DNA of 64,000 bases from CAVTWH01 sp963738365 (GCA_963738365.1 CAVTWH010000010.1:1116001-1180000); one strand, 5' to 3'; positions 26,325 to 35,785 are shown, numbered from the stretch's first letter. Numbers and translations: made by a program. The notes: generated by a model from the sequence alone, not told the origin.

Positions 26325-27773
26325 GTGACCGTGACAGTTACCGCCCTCCCCACGAGCACCGTCGCCAGCCCACCGCAGGCGCCCTGGCGCGCCCTGCCGG
26401 TCCTGCTGCTCGGCGCCTTCCTACCCATCCTCGACGCCTTCATCGTCAACGTCGGACTGGCCACCATCGGCCGTACGCTGCACGCCGGATCCTGGGCGCT
26501 GGAGCTGACCGTCTCCGGCTACGGCGTGGCATACGCCTGCACGCTGGTCCTCGGTGGCCGGTTGGGCGACCGGTTCGGCCGGCGCCGGCTGTTCCTCACC
26601 GGGCTGGCCGCCTTCACCGCGGCGTCGGCGGCCTGCGGGCTGGCGCCCACGGCCGCCGCGCTGATCGGCTTCCGGGTGCTCCAGGGGTTCGCCGCCGCGC
26701 TGATGTTCCCGCAGGTGCTGGCCTCGATCCAGGCCGGCTTCCAGGGGGCCGACCGGCAGCGGGCGCTGGCCGCGTTCGGCGCGGTGGCCGGCGCCGGCGG
26801 TGCGGTCGGCCAACTGCTCGGCGGCGCGCTGCTGGCGGCCGACATCGGCGGTCAGAGCTGGCGACCGCTGTTCCTGGTCAACCTGCCGGTCGGGGTGGCC
26901 GGCCTGGTCCTCGGCGCGCGGCTGCTGCCGGACACCCGGGCGGCGCGCGCGGCCCGGCTCGACGTGCCCGGCGCGGCGCTGCTCGGCGCCACCATCGCCC
27001 TGCTGCTCATCCCGCTCACCCTGGGGCGCTCCACCGGCTGGCCGCTGTGGGCCTGGCTGAGCCTGGCCGCCGTGGTCCCGGCCGCCGCCACGTTCCTGCT
27101 GGTCCAGTCCGCTCAGGAGCGATCCGGTGGTACGCCGCTGCTGCCGCCTTCGCTGCTGCGGCTGCCGCTGGCCCGACGCGGCCTGACCGCGCTGCTCACC
27201 TTCGCCGTCCTGGTCGGCGGGTTCATCTTCACCATCTCGATCACCATGCAGGTGGGGAACGGGTACGGGCCGATGCGGGCCGGCCTGGTGATGGCCCCGT
27301 GCGCGCTGGTCTTCCTCGCGGTGGCGCTGCGGGTGGGCGGCTGGGTGGCCCGCTACGGCGCCCGGGTGCTGGTGGCCGGCGCGCTGGTCTTCGCGCTCGG
27401 TCTGGTCGGCTTCGCCGCCGTGGTGGTGGCCGGCGGCCGGGTGCTCAACCCGGTGGCGGCCGCGGCAGCGCTCGCCGTGGTGGGCGGCGGTTGGGCGCTG
27501 TTACTCACGCCCGCGATGGGGTACGTGCTGGCCGGGCTGCCGGCGGACCGGGCCGGGCTGGCCGGCGGGGTGCTTTCCACCGCCCTTCAGGTGGGGCTGG
27601 CAGTGGGCGCCTCGGTGCTGGGTTCGGTGCTGTTCGAGGTGGCCGGGGCGGACCCCGGCTGGCCGGACTGGCGGCTGGCCACCCTGGTCGCGGTGACGAT
27701 CCTGGTGGTACTGGCGCTGGTCACAGCGCTGGTCTGCACCCGGCTAGCGAAGCCCGACCAGCGCCCGGCGTAG
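26325..27773 (+). CDS. MFS drug-efflux transporter (DHA2 type)
   Basis: 482 aa, about 14 TM helices. It has the motif LDAFIVNVGLATIG in TM1 and GGRLGDRFGRRRLF in the TM2-TM3 loop, both typical of DHA2 exporters. The start is GTG 26325 or 26331. It is divergent from, and probably regulated by, the XRE protein. The substrate is unknown, although lipophilic drugs are usual for the family. Confidence 0.88.
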   Translation: MTVTVTALPTSTVASPPQAPWRALPVLLLGAFLPILDAFIVNVGLATIGRTLHAGSWALELTVSGYGVAYACTLVLGGRLGDRFGRRRLFLTGLAAFTAASAACGLAPTAAALIGFRVLQGFAAALMFPQVLASIQAGFQGADRQRALAAFGAVAGAGGAVGQLLGGALLAADIGGQSWRPLFLVNLPVGVAGLVLGARLLPDTRAARAARLDVPGAALLGATIALLLIPLTLGRSTGWPLWAWLSLAAVVPAAATFLLVQSAQERSGGTPLLPPSLLRLPLARRGLTALLTFAVLVGGFIFTISITMQVGNGYGPMRAGLVMAPCALVFLAVALRVGGWVARYGARVLVAGALVFALGLVGFAAVVVAGGRVLNPVAAAAALAVVGGGWALLLTPAMGYVLAGLPADRAGLAGGVLSTALQVGLAVGASVLGSVLFEVAGADPGWPDWRLATLVAVTILVVLALVTALVCTRLAKPDQRPA

Positions 27774-28283
27774 TCACAGATTGACCCACCAGTCCCAGAC
27801 CCGGACCGCGCCGATCACCGCGAGTACCGCCGCGACCGTCAGCGTGACGACGACGTAGAGGCACGGGACGAGGTTGCCGTGGCGGTGCTCGGGCGGCGGC
27901 GGAGCCACCAGCACCCGGGGCGGACCGGCCAGGTGCGCGGCGATCACCAGCCGGCGCAGTCGGGCGGCCGGCTCCGGGGCCAGCGTCTCCGGCCCCGGCA
28001 GGTAGCGCAGCGCCCGTACCCGGTGCCACGAGGAGGGGAAGGCGCGCAGGAACGCCGCCTCCTCGTCGGCCCGTAGCTCGTCGGTCAGGTAGGCCCAGCG
28101 CCCGGCCTCGGCCAGGTTGCCGGCGCGCCGGTACGCCTCGGCCAGCGCCGCCCGGACGACGAGGTCCGCCGGGTCGGTGGCGAGCAGGGAGCGCAGCCGC
28201 TGGATCGCGGCGTGCGTACGCCCACGCTCGAGCTCCGCCGCCGCCCTCGCCAGCGCCCCCGAGCGCTCCACCGACGTCACCAC
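27774..28283 (-). CDS. DUF6584-like helical-repeat protein with C-terminal TM (paralogue 1)
   Basis: 169 aa. The N-terminal ~75 residues look like a short TPR-type helical repeat (HAAIQRLRSLLATDPADL, AALAEAYRRAGNLAEAGRWAYL). A Pro-rich linker and one C-terminal TM helix follow (about residues 140-163). I associate this pattern with DUF6584, of unknown function. It stops at 27774, immediately after the convergent MFS stop. The next gene is a paralogue. Confidence 0.65.
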   Translation of the reverse strand: MVTSVERSGALARAAAELERGRTHAAIQRLRSLLATDPADLVVRAALAEAYRRAGNLAEAGRWAYLTDELRADEEAAFLRAFPSSWHRVRALRYLPGPETLAPEPAARLRRLVIAAHLAGPPRVLVAPPPPEHRHGNLVPCLYVVVTLTVAAVLAVIGAVRVWDWWVNL

Positions 28284-28387
28284 TCCATGGTGGACGGTGA
28301 TGACAACCGTGTTACGCCGCCACGGTCACAAATCGGCGCCGGTACACAATGGCGCCCGGCACGCGGCGGTGCGGGACTCGAAGCGGC

Positions 28388-28888
28388 TCAGCCCAGGAGC
28401 CACTGCGCGACGGTGACCGCGCCGACCGCGACCAGCGCGAGGAGCACGGCGAGCGCGGCGACCAGCGCCATCCGGGCGGCCGGGGGCAGTGCCCGGCCCT
28501 GGCCGCCGTCGGCCACCGAGCCCCAGGCCGGGGCGACGGCGCGGGCCTGCGCCTGTGCCGAGAGCGCGGTGAGCTGGTCCCGGGCGTACCCGGTGGGGGC
28601 CGAACCGATCGGGGCGTGCCAGCCCAGCCGGCGCCAGCGCGGTCCTGCCTGCGGATAGGCCCGCTCGAAGGCGGCGATCTCGGTGGCCGGCGCATCGGCG
28701 AGCAGGTACCCCCACCGCCCGGCCTCGACCGGGTCGCCGGCCCGGCGGTGCACCGCGGCCAGTTGCCGGCGCAGGTCCAGGTCGGCCGGGTGCGCGTGCA
28801 CCAGGCTGGACAGGCGCTGGATCGCCGGGGCGGTCCGGCCCTGTGCCAGGTCCGCGGCCACCCGGTCGAGCACCGTCGATTTCGGCAT
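28388..28888 (-). CDS. DUF6584-like helical-repeat protein with C-terminal TM (paralogue 2)
   Basis: 166 aa with the same plan as its neighbour: VAADLAQGRTAPAIQRLSSL, then LAAVHRRAGDPVEAGRWGYL, then a C-terminal TM helix ending VAQWLLG. The shared AGRWxYL and AIQRLxSL motifs show tandem duplication. ATG 28888 gives the best match to the paralogue start; 28909 is the upstream alternative. Function unknown; probably tail-anchored with the helical part in the cytoplasm. Confidence 0.65.
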   Translation of the reverse strand: MPKSTVLDRVAADLAQGRTAPAIQRLSSLVHAHPADLDLRRQLAAVHRRAGDPVEAGRWGYLLADAPATEIAAFERAYPQAGPRWRRLGWHAPIGSAPTGYARDQLTALSAQAQARAVAPAWGSVADGGQGRALPPAARMALVAALAVLLALVAVGAVTVAQWLLG

Positions 28889-28928
28889 GGCACCCACTAT
28901 CCCGCGCACCGCCGTCCGGGTAAAGCGC

Positions 28929-28957
28929 GACGCCCCCGGGGAGTACCCGGGGGCGTC
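28929..28957 (-). terminator. Terminator of ino1
   Basis: A perfect 12-bp stem (GACGCCCCCGGG/CCCGGGGGCGTC) with a 5-nt loop, 12 bp past the ino1 stop. A short T run follows on the minus strand. Confidence 0.75.
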
Positions 28958-28968
28958 GGACGTGCTGG

Positions 28969-30048
28969 TCAGCGCTCGACCTCACCGCGGATGAACTTCG
29001 CCACGTTCTCCGCGGCGATGTCGTCCGGGTACTGCTCCGGCGGCGACTTCATGAAGTAGCTGGCGGCGGAGAGGATCGGGCCGCCGATGCCGCGGTCCTT
29101 GGCGATCTTCGCGGCCCGGACGGCGTCGATGATGATGCCGGCCGAGTTCGGCGAGTCCCAGACCTCGAGCTTGTACTCCAGGTTCAGCGGGACGTCACCG
29201 AAGGCGCGACCCTCCAGCCGGACGTAGGCCCACTTGCGGTCGTCCAGCCACTGCACGTAGTCGGACGGGCCGATGTGCACGTTACGGGCGCCCAGGTCGT
29301 GCTTGATGTTGCTGGTGACCGCCTGGGTCTTGGAGATCTTCTTGGACTCCAGCCGCTCCCGTTCGAGCATGTTCTTGAAGTCCATGTTGCCGCCCACGTT
29401 CAGCTGGTACGTGCGGTCCAGCACCACGCCGCGGTCCTCGAAGAGCTTGGCCAGCACCCGGTGGGTGATAGTGGCGCCCACCTGGGACTTGATGTCGTCG
29501 CCGACGATCGGGACCCCGGCGTCGGTGAACTTCTTGGCCCACACCGGGTCGGAGGCGATGAAGACCGGGAGCGCGTTGACGAAGGCGACCTTGGCGTCGA
29601 TGGCGCACTGGGCGTAGAACTTGTCCGCGTCCTCGGAGCCGACCGGCAGATAGGAGACCAGGACGTCGACCTGGGCGTCCTTGAGCGCCTGGACAATGTC
29701 CACCGGCTGCTCGTCGGACTCCTCGATGGTCTGCAGGTAGTACTTGCCCAGGCCGTCCATGGTCGGACCGCGCTGCACGGTGATCCCCGTGGGGGGCACG
29801 TCGCACAGCTTGATGGTGTTGTTCTCGCTGGCCACGATGGCCTCGGCGAGGTCACGACCGACCTTCTTGGCGTCCACGTCGAACGCCGCGACGAACTCCA
29901 CGTCCGAGACGTGGTACTCGCCGAAGGTGACGTGCATGAGACCGGGTACCCGCTCGTTCGGATCGGCGTTGCGGTAGTACTCCACGCCCTGGACCAGGGA
30001 CGAGGCGCAGTTACCGACACCGACGATGGCTACGCGTACCGAACCCAT
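28969..30048 (-). CDS. ino1: Inositol-1-phosphate synthase
   Basis: 359 aa. The NAD-binding loop is VAIVGVGNCASSLVQG at the N-terminus, and the catalytic region contains GDDIKSQVGATITHR and NVGGNMDFKNM. It converts glucose-6-phosphate to inositol-1-phosphate for phosphatidylinositol and mycothiol. ATG 30048 has GGGAGG 7 nt upstream. padR lies 80 bp upstream in the same orientation, as Rv0047c precedes ino1 (Rv0046c) in mycobacteria. Confidence 0.95.
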   Translation of the reverse strand: MGSVRVAIVGVGNCASSLVQGVEYYRNADPNERVPGLMHVTFGEYHVSDVEFVAAFDVDAKKVGRDLAEAIVASENNTIKLCDVPPTGITVQRGPTMDGLGKYYLQTIEESDEQPVDIVQALKDAQVDVLVSYLPVGSEDADKFYAQCAIDAKVAFVNALPVFIASDPVWAKKFTDAGVPIVGDDIKSQVGATITHRVLAKLFEDRGVVLDRTYQLNVGGNMDFKNMLERERLESKKISKTQAVTSNIKHDLGARNVHIGPSDYVQWLDDRKWAYVRLEGRAFGDVPLNLEYKLEVWDSPNSAGIIIDAVRAAKIAKDRGIGGPILSAASYFMKSPPEQYPDDIAAENVAKFIRGEVER

Positions 30049-30128
30049 CGCAGTGCCTCCCTCTTTCATCACGGCCGCTCCGGCGTGTCCGGAAGCGGGA
30101 TAGTCGTTTGTGCGAGCCGCGCGCTCAG

Positions 30129-30722
30129 TTACGGGTGCGCGGAGTCTGTGTCGGTGCTGCTGCTGCTGCCGCCGGGGGTGCCGCCGGAGCGCTCGGTGGC
30201 GATCAGCTCCTCCAGCCAGCGGACCTCACGTTCGGCCGCGTCCAGCCCGTGTCGCTGCAGCTCCAGGGTGTAGGAGTCGAGCCGGGAGGCGGCCCGGGTG
30301 AGCGTCTCGCGCAGCCCCTCCCGGCGCTCCTCGACCTTGCGGCGGCGACCCTCCAGGATCCGCAGCCGGGTGTCGGAGTCGGTCCGGGCGAAGAAGGCGA
30401 AGTGCACGTTGAAGCCGGCGTCGTCGTAGGTCTCCGGGCCGGCCTGGGCGAGCAGCTCCTGGAAGCGCTCCTTGCCGTCCGCGGTGATCTTGTACACCAC
30501 CCGGCCGCGCTTACTGGTCAGCGGTGGCGCCTCGGCGTCCGCCGCGGCGTCCGCCGACTCGGTGATCCAGCCGCTGGTCTGCAACCGGCGCAGGGTCGGG
30601 TAGAGCGAGCCGTAGGAGATCACCGAACGGATCGCGCCGAGCTTGGTGGCCAGCTGCTTGCGCAGCTCGTACCCGTGCATCGGGCTCTCGTGGAGCAGCC
30701 CGAGGATGGCCAGGTCGAGCAT
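30129..30722 (-). CDS. PadR-family transcriptional regulator
   Basis: 197 aa. The PadR winged helix (LAILGLLHESPMHGYELRKQ, YGSLYPTLRRLQTSGWI) is followed by the Vir-type C-terminal helical domain. AGGAGG precedes the ATG. A perfect 25-bp palindrome with ATGT/ACAT ends lies 63 bp upstream and is the likely autoregulatory operator. The neighbourhood suggests control of ino1, as seen in mycobacteria. Confidence 0.92.
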   Translation of the reverse strand: MLDLAILGLLHESPMHGYELRKQLATKLGAIRSVISYGSLYPTLRRLQTSGWITESADAAADAEAPPLTSKRGRVVYKITADGKERFQELLAQAGPETYDDAGFNVHFAFFARTDSDTRLRILEGRRRKVEERREGLRETLTRAASRLDSYTLELQRHGLDAAEREVRWLEELIATERSGGTPGGSSSSTDTDSAHP

Positions 30723-30785
30723 TGGGCATCCTCCTCACCACGACCGGCGATCCGGCACGCTGCGTTCACGCGCCGTTTCCCCGCG

Positions 30786-30810
30786 GCGATGTATCGCTCC
30801 GATACATCGC
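30786..30810. promoter_or_regulatory. Palindromic operator upstream of padR
   Basis: GCGATGTATCG-CTC-CGATACATCGC is a perfect inverted repeat with 11-bp arms. It contains the ATGT...ACAT core typical of PadR sites and lies between padR and the divergent DUF5318 gene. Confidence 0.75.
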
Positions 30811-30918
30811 TACATTAGAACCAGGAGGGCTACCGGTGCAATCGGCGGACCGCGTGGTCATCGTCACTGGGCGTCACTGAGGTCGCCGCGCTGCGCGTGG
30901 GCGCGTACCCTCGTGCGC

Positions 30919-31410
30919 ATGCGTACGCAGCGCCAGGTCGTCGACTACTCGCTCCAGCGCCGTGCGCTGCTGCGCGAGGTCTACTCCGGCCGGGTCGGCA
31001 CGTACGAGGTCTGCGACGCTTCGCCGTACCTGAAAAGTGCTGCTCGCTTCCATGGCGAAGCGACCGACAGCCCCTGCCCGGTGTGCCGGCGCGACAACCT
31101 CACGCTGGTCCACTACGTCTATGGCGACGAGCTGAAGGCATCCGCCGGGCAGGCCCGTACCCCGGCCGAGCTGCCGGCGATGGCCATGACGCTGCGTGAG
31201 TTCCAGGTTTTCGTCGTCGAGGTGTGCCGGGGCTGCGGCTGGAACCACCTGGTGGAGCAGTACCTGCTCGGCCGGGACGGGCTGGACGCCCAGGAGCTGC
31301 CGATGGCCGTCGCGGTCGGCGGGCAGCCCGGCGGGACCGATCTGACCGGCGACTCCGCGATCCGGCGGCGCTCCTCGTCGCGCCGACGACGGCCGGAGGC
31401 CGCCGAATGA
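30919..31410 (+). CDS. DUF5318 protein
   Basis: A 163-aa conserved actinobacterial protein of unknown function, equivalent to Rv0049. It contains two Cys pairs, CPVCRRDNLTLVHY and CRGCGWNHLVEQYLLG, which probably bind zinc. The tail is Ser/Arg-rich. ATG 30919 follows a TACCCT hexamer by 7 nt, so it is probably leaderless. It lies upstream of ponA in the same order as in M. tuberculosis. Confidence 0.88.
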   Translation: MRTQRQVVDYSLQRRALLREVYSGRVGTYEVCDASPYLKSAARFHGEATDSPCPVCRRDNLTLVHYVYGDELKASAGQARTPAELPAMAMTLREFQVFVVEVCRGCGWNHLVEQYLLGRDGLDAQELPMAVAVGGQPGGTDLTGDSAIRRRSSSRRRRPEAAE

Positions 31411-31594
31411 CCCAGGCCCGCTCGTTGATCCCGGTGAAGGATCGGAGCGGGCCACACTTCGCAAGTCCGATTAGTCCTACTATCCCCGGAGCCGCGGCGA
31501 CTCCCCCGCCTCGGCGCGATCCCACCCCGCTACGGGATCACGGCAACCGGACGGCGGCCACCCCGTCGCCGTCCCGACCGGCAAGGTGTGACAG

Positions 31595-34447
31595 ATGAAC
31601 CCGTCTTCCCCCACAGGCAGCTCCGGCCGGGCCCGCGTGCCCGGAAGCGGTGATGACTTCGACGGCGGTTACGACAGCCGCGGGTACCACGACGGGTATG
31701 ACGGGTCGCAGCCCGGCCGGGCCAGCGTGCCGGGCGCCGCTGACGCGCCGACCGGCCGGGCCTCGGTGCCCGGCGCGGACGCCCCCACCGGCCGGGCATC
31801 GGTGCCCTCGGCCAGCGCCTCCGCCCGGATCCCCGGGCAGGCCGGGCGCGCCCCGGTGCGCAGCGCCGACGGGTACGGCGACGACTACGACTTCGCGGCG
31901 CCGTCGGAGGGGACCGGCGCGGTGTCCGGCCGGGCCAGCGTCGGTCGGGCGGCGGTGGGCGCCGCGGCGGTCAGTCCGGCGGTCGCCGGCCGGGCGTCGG
32001 TGGGGCGCGCCCGGGTGGGTGCCCCCGACGACTTCGCCGCGCCGGACGGCGGCGGCCCGGGTGGCCGGGGTCCCGGCGGCCGTGGCCCCGGGGGCCCGGA
32101 CGGCCCGGACGGCGAGGCCGGCCCGGCCAAGCGCAAGCGCAAGCGGACCCGCAGCCTGATCCTCTCCGCCATCGCGGTGGTGATCATGTTCAGCGGCCTG
32201 ATCGTGGTCTTCGGCGCGTACCAGTTCAACGGCATCCCGGAGCCCAAGGACTTCACCCCGCCCCAGTCGACCACCGTCTTCTACGCCGACGGCAAGACGC
32301 CGATGGCCAAGTTCGGCGACCAGAACCGCACCCTGGTCACCCTGGACCAGGTGTCGACCTGGGTGCCGTGGGCGGTGGTGGCCACCGAGGACATGACCTT
32401 CTACAGCAACTCCGGCGTGTCGTTCCGGGGCATCGCCCGGGCCGCCTACAACAACGTCCGGGGCGGCGACACCCAGGGCGGCTCGACGATCAGCCAGCAG
32501 TACATGCGCCAGACGCTGACCAAGGACCCGAGCGAGCGCACCTACAAGGTCAAGATCCAGGAGGCACTCGGCGCGATCAAGCTGGACGAGAAGTTCAGCA
32601 AAGACAAGATCATGGAGATGTACCTCAACGTGATCTTCTTCGGTCGCGGCGCCTACGGCATCGAGGCCGCCTCGCAGGCGTACTTCAACAAGCCGGCGAA
32701 GAACCTCACGCTGGAGGAGAGCATGGTGCTCGCCGGCGTGATCAAGGACCCCGGATCGGGTACCTACGACCCCGCCAAGAACCTCGCCTCCGCCCAGGAC
32801 CGGTGGAACTACACCCGGAAGAACCTGGTCAAGCTCAACAAGATCACCCAGGCGCAGGCCGACGCGATGAAGTACCCGACCACCTTCACCAAGCCGGACC
32901 CGAACAAGGACCTCGCCGAGTTCGGCAAGGACAAGCCCACCGGCCTGGTCGTCCACCACGTGATGGACGAGCTCTACCACATGAAGGACGCGAAGGGTAA
33001 CCCGCGCTTTTCGAACCTGCAGGAGGGCGGCTACCAGATCACCACCACGATCAACAAGACCCTGCAGGACGAGGCGTTCAACTACGCCAGCAAGGCCGGC
33101 TCCAAATCCGAGATCAACAAGCAGGCGATGAACCCGGCGATCGTGCAGGCCGGGGTGGTCTCCATCGACCCCAACTCGGGCGAGGTGCTCGCCTACTACG
33201 GCAACGACGCCGGTGACGGGCAGGACTACGCCGGCATCTACCGCGACCCGGTGCTGGACAAGACCGCGGACGGCAAGCCCGACGACTCGTGGAGCGGCCT
33301 GCACCACTCGCCGGGCTCCTCGATGAAGATCTACACGCTGGCCGCCGCGATCAAGGCGGGCATCTCGATCGACTCCTACTGGAACGGCCCGCCCGTCCGG
33401 GAATTCCCGAAGGAGGACCGGACCAAGGCCAAGAACGGCCCGGTCCGCAATGCCGAGTCCAGCACCCAATGGGCCAACGGTGTCACCCTCGTCGGCGCGC
33501 TGCAGAACTCCCTCAACACCGTCTACTACGCGGTGGGCGAGCACGTCGGCGCCGCGGCCGTGCTGAACATGGCGCACGCCATGGGCATCAACCACATCTG
33601 GGACCAGGACGACGTCCGCCATGACATGACTGACGCGCAGGGCGACGTGGGCAGCCAACTGGCGCCGAAGTACATCTCCACCGAGGTCGCCATCGGCCAG
33701 TTCGGCATCACGGTGCAGGACCAGGCCAACGGGGTGGCCACCATTGCCTCCGGCGGCATCTACCGCCCCGCCCACTTCGTCAAGTCGGCCACCGGCCCGA
33801 ACGGGTTCAAGTACGCCGCACCCACGGCGGCCTACCCGCTGGCGGCCCGGGGCATCTTCACCGCCCAGCAGTCGGCCGACCTGCGCTACGCGATGGCGCA
33901 GGTGCTGGTGCCCGGCGCCGGCAACGGGTATTCCGGGCTGCGTCCGAACGGCTGGGACACCGGCGGCAAGTCCGGCACCTGGGAGACCACCCAGAAGTCT
34001 TCGCACAACGCAGATGCCTGGTTCGTAGGCTTCACGCCCAAGCTCGCCACCGCGGTCTGGGTGGGCAACGTCAAGGACCGCCAAGACATCATGATCAAGA
34101 ATGGGACGAAGAACGGCAAGGACCTGGCCGGTGCGAACCTGCCGGGCTCCATCTTCAAGGACGTGATGACCGCCGGGCTCAAGGTCGTCGGGCAGACGAA
34201 GAACGAGAAGATCCCGACGCCAGGCTCGTTCACCGGCGACCCGTCCGGCGGGGAGGCGGCCAGCCCGCAGCCGAGCGCCCCGCCGAGCACCAACCCGTGC
34301 CCGGGTCAGAACCAGCCCCAGTGCGCCCCGACCCAGCCCGGCCCCGGCCCCGGACCGGGAAACCCCGGCAATCCGGGGAACCCCGGCAACACGCCGACCC
34401 CGACCGGGACGCCGACCCCGACGATCAGCCGCAGCCGCCGCAACTGA
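31595..34447 (+). CDS. ponA: Class A penicillin-binding protein (PonA)
   Basis: A 950-aa bifunctional peptidoglycan synthase. Cytoplasmic residues 1-185 are Gly/Asp/Pro-rich with about seven GRAxV repeats, followed by a TM at about 187-210. The GT51 glycosyltransferase domain has its catalytic Glu at 265 (ATEDMTFY) and GGSTISQQ. The transpeptidase domain has Ser575 in SSMK, SLN in QNSLNTVYY, and GKSGTW, where KSG replaces the common KTG. The tail is Pro/Gly-rich with PTPTGTPTPT. It builds and cross-links glycan outside the membrane. The order DUF5318-ponA-GT87 matches Rv0049-Rv0051. Confidence 0.95.
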   Translation: MNPSSPTGSSGRARVPGSGDDFDGGYDSRGYHDGYDGSQPGRASVPGAADAPTGRASVPGADAPTGRASVPSASASARIPGQAGRAPVRSADGYGDDYDFAAPSEGTGAVSGRASVGRAAVGAAAVSPAVAGRASVGRARVGAPDDFAAPDGGGPGGRGPGGRGPGGPDGPDGEAGPAKRKRKRTRSLILSAIAVVIMFSGLIVVFGAYQFNGIPEPKDFTPPQSTTVFYADGKTPMAKFGDQNRTLVTLDQVSTWVPWAVVATEDMTFYSNSGVSFRGIARAAYNNVRGGDTQGGSTISQQYMRQTLTKDPSERTYKVKIQEALGAIKLDEKFSKDKIMEMYLNVIFFGRGAYGIEAASQAYFNKPAKNLTLEESMVLAGVIKDPGSGTYDPAKNLASAQDRWNYTRKNLVKLNKITQAQADAMKYPTTFTKPDPNKDLAEFGKDKPTGLVVHHVMDELYHMKDAKGNPRFSNLQEGGYQITTTINKTLQDEAFNYASKAGSKSEINKQAMNPAIVQAGVVSIDPNSGEVLAYYGNDAGDGQDYAGIYRDPVLDKTADGKPDDSWSGLHHSPGSSMKIYTLAAAIKAGISIDSYWNGPPVREFPKEDRTKAKNGPVRNAESSTQWANGVTLVGALQNSLNTVYYAVGEHVGAAAVLNMAHAMGINHIWDQDDVRHDMTDAQGDVGSQLAPKYISTEVAIGQFGITVQDQANGVATIASGGIYRPAHFVKSATGPNGFKYAAPTAAYPLAARGIFTAQQSADLRYAMAQVLVPGAGNGYSGLRPNGWDTGGKSGTWETTQKSSHNADAWFVGFTPKLATAVWVGNVKDRQDIMIKNGTKNGKDLAGANLPGSIFKDVMTAGLKVVGQTKNEKIPTPGSFTGDPSGGEAASPQPSAPPSTNPCPGQNQPQCAPTQPGPGPGPGNPGNPGNPGNTPTPTGTPTPTISRSRRN

Positions 34448-34460
34448 CCGCCGTTGTGCG

Positions 34461-35132
34461 TCAGGCGCCGGACAGGGTCACCTGGACACTCCCGGTGACC
34501 TGGCGCAGCACGGCTTTGAGTGGACCGTTCTGGAACGTCCGGTAGCTCAGGGCAGACAGGTCACCGACGGCGAAGTACTGGTCGAGCCATGCCTTCAACG
34601 GCTGCCAGCCGGATCCGGCGCCCTGCGCCGCACAGTCGTAGACGTACCGGCGGAGCGTGTCGTCGGTGCTGATGTCGACCGTGCGGCCCTGGCCGCCGCA
34701 GGTCAGCCGGAGCAGGCGATGGGCCGGGTCGACCGCGACGATTCCGGAGAGTGCCCGGGCGGTACTGCCGCCGGCCACGCCCTCGTAGGTCGCGCCGGAG
34801 GCGAAGACAGCGGGGCTGGGATAGACGACCTGCCAGGTTCGGGACAGGTACGACATGATGCCGTCCGGGTCGGGCGCTCCTGGGACCGGCGGAGCGGCCC
34901 AGATGTCGGTCGGGCCATCGGCAGTGGGAGTCGCGGTCGACGTCGGTGGTGACCCACCGGGAGCGACACCGGCCCGGGCGGGCCGGTCGTCGCCGCGCCC
35001 CCACCCTACGGCCGCCACCGCGCCCACGGCGACCAGCAGCCCTGCGACCAGCCAGGCCAACCGTCTACCGGGCCTACGCCCGGCGCGCGCACCGGCATCC
35101 GCCACGTCGTCGCCGACATCGTCGTTCGTCAT
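34461..35132 (-). CDS. Membrane-anchored protein of unknown function
   Basis: 223 aa. A short acidic cytoplasmic start (MTNDDVGDDV) is followed by a TM helix (about 25-45), a Thr/Pro/Gly-rich stalk and a C-terminal outside domain. That domain contains DPAHRLLRLTCGGQGRTVDI and a conserved-looking Cys pair. No family is recognised. It is convergent with ponA (13-bp gap) and divergent from the secreted-protein island. ATG 35132 is preferred, with GGGGGCGG upstream. Confidence 0.65.
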   Translation of the reverse strand: MTNDDVGDDVADAGARAGRRPGRRLAWLVAGLLVAVGAVAAVGWGRGDDRPARAGVAPGGSPPTSTATPTADGPTDIWAAPPVPGAPDPDGIMSYLSRTWQVVYPSPAVFASGATYEGVAGGSTARALSGIVAVDPAHRLLRLTCGGQGRTVDISTDDTLRRYVYDCAAQGAGSGWQPLKAWLDQYFAVGDLSALSYRTFQNGPLKAVLRQVTGSVQVTLSGA

Positions 35133-35299
35133 CGGAACCGCCCCCGTATGCACCTGGCAACCCCCGTCGCGGTGCGGGGCGCCACATTACTGACCGGCGG
35201 CGAACCAGTCAAGGGTATCTATGGTCAGCCGCGATCCTGTACGGTACGCAGCTACAACGGTCAGTGCCTTGGGTCTATGGACTTACGGGGAAGGTTCTG

Positions 35300-35785
35300 A
35301 TGAAACAACGACAGCGATGGCTGCTGCCTGCCCTGGCAGCAGTAGTTCTCAGCGTGGTGGCACTGCTACCCGCGACACCGGCCCTGGCGGCCGCGCCGTG
35401 CTCCGGCACCAGTTGCAACGGCAAGAGCTGGCAGGATCCGACCCTGACCGGCTGCGCGCCCTACAGCTCCTACGGCGGCGGCGAGAACGGCGTCGCCCGC
35501 TTCACGGTCCGCTACTCCAAGACCTGCCACGCGGTCTATGTGGAGATGGACTACCTGGGAACGCCGCCGACCAACGTTCCCGACGCGGTGCTCTTCTTCT
35601 CCCAGCCCCAGTACGGCGGCCGGGAACAGCGCATCCTCGGCGACCGCGTCGACCGGATCGTCTACTCCCGGCTGGTCAGCTGGGACTACTCGGTCAAGGG
35701 TTGCTACCTCTACAACTACGCCGTTGCCATCCGCGATCCAGGCGATTCGGCGACCGGGTCCGACATGTGTACCCGGTGGTTCTGA
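35300..35785 (+). CDS. Secreted DUF2690-like protein 1
   Basis: 161 aa. A Sec signal peptide (KQRQRWLLPALAAVVLSVVA, cleavage after ALA) precedes a small disulfide-rich domain: CSGTSCNGKSW, a central RFTVRYSKTCHAVYVEMDY and a C-terminal CTRWF. The CxGxxCxGxxP start and RYSxxCxAxW-like centre recall DUF2690 secreted proteins. ATG 35300 has GGGGAAGG upstream. It shares this pattern with the protein at 39200; the two flank the large secreted protein. Confidence 0.65.
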   Translation: MKQRQRWLLPALAAVVLSVVALLPATPALAAAPCSGTSCNGKSWQDPTLTGCAPYSSYGGGENGVARFTVRYSKTCHAVYVEMDYLGTPPTNVPDAVLFFSQPQYGGREQRILGDRVDRIVYSRLVSWDYSVKGCYLYNYAVAIRDPGDSATGSDMCTRWF

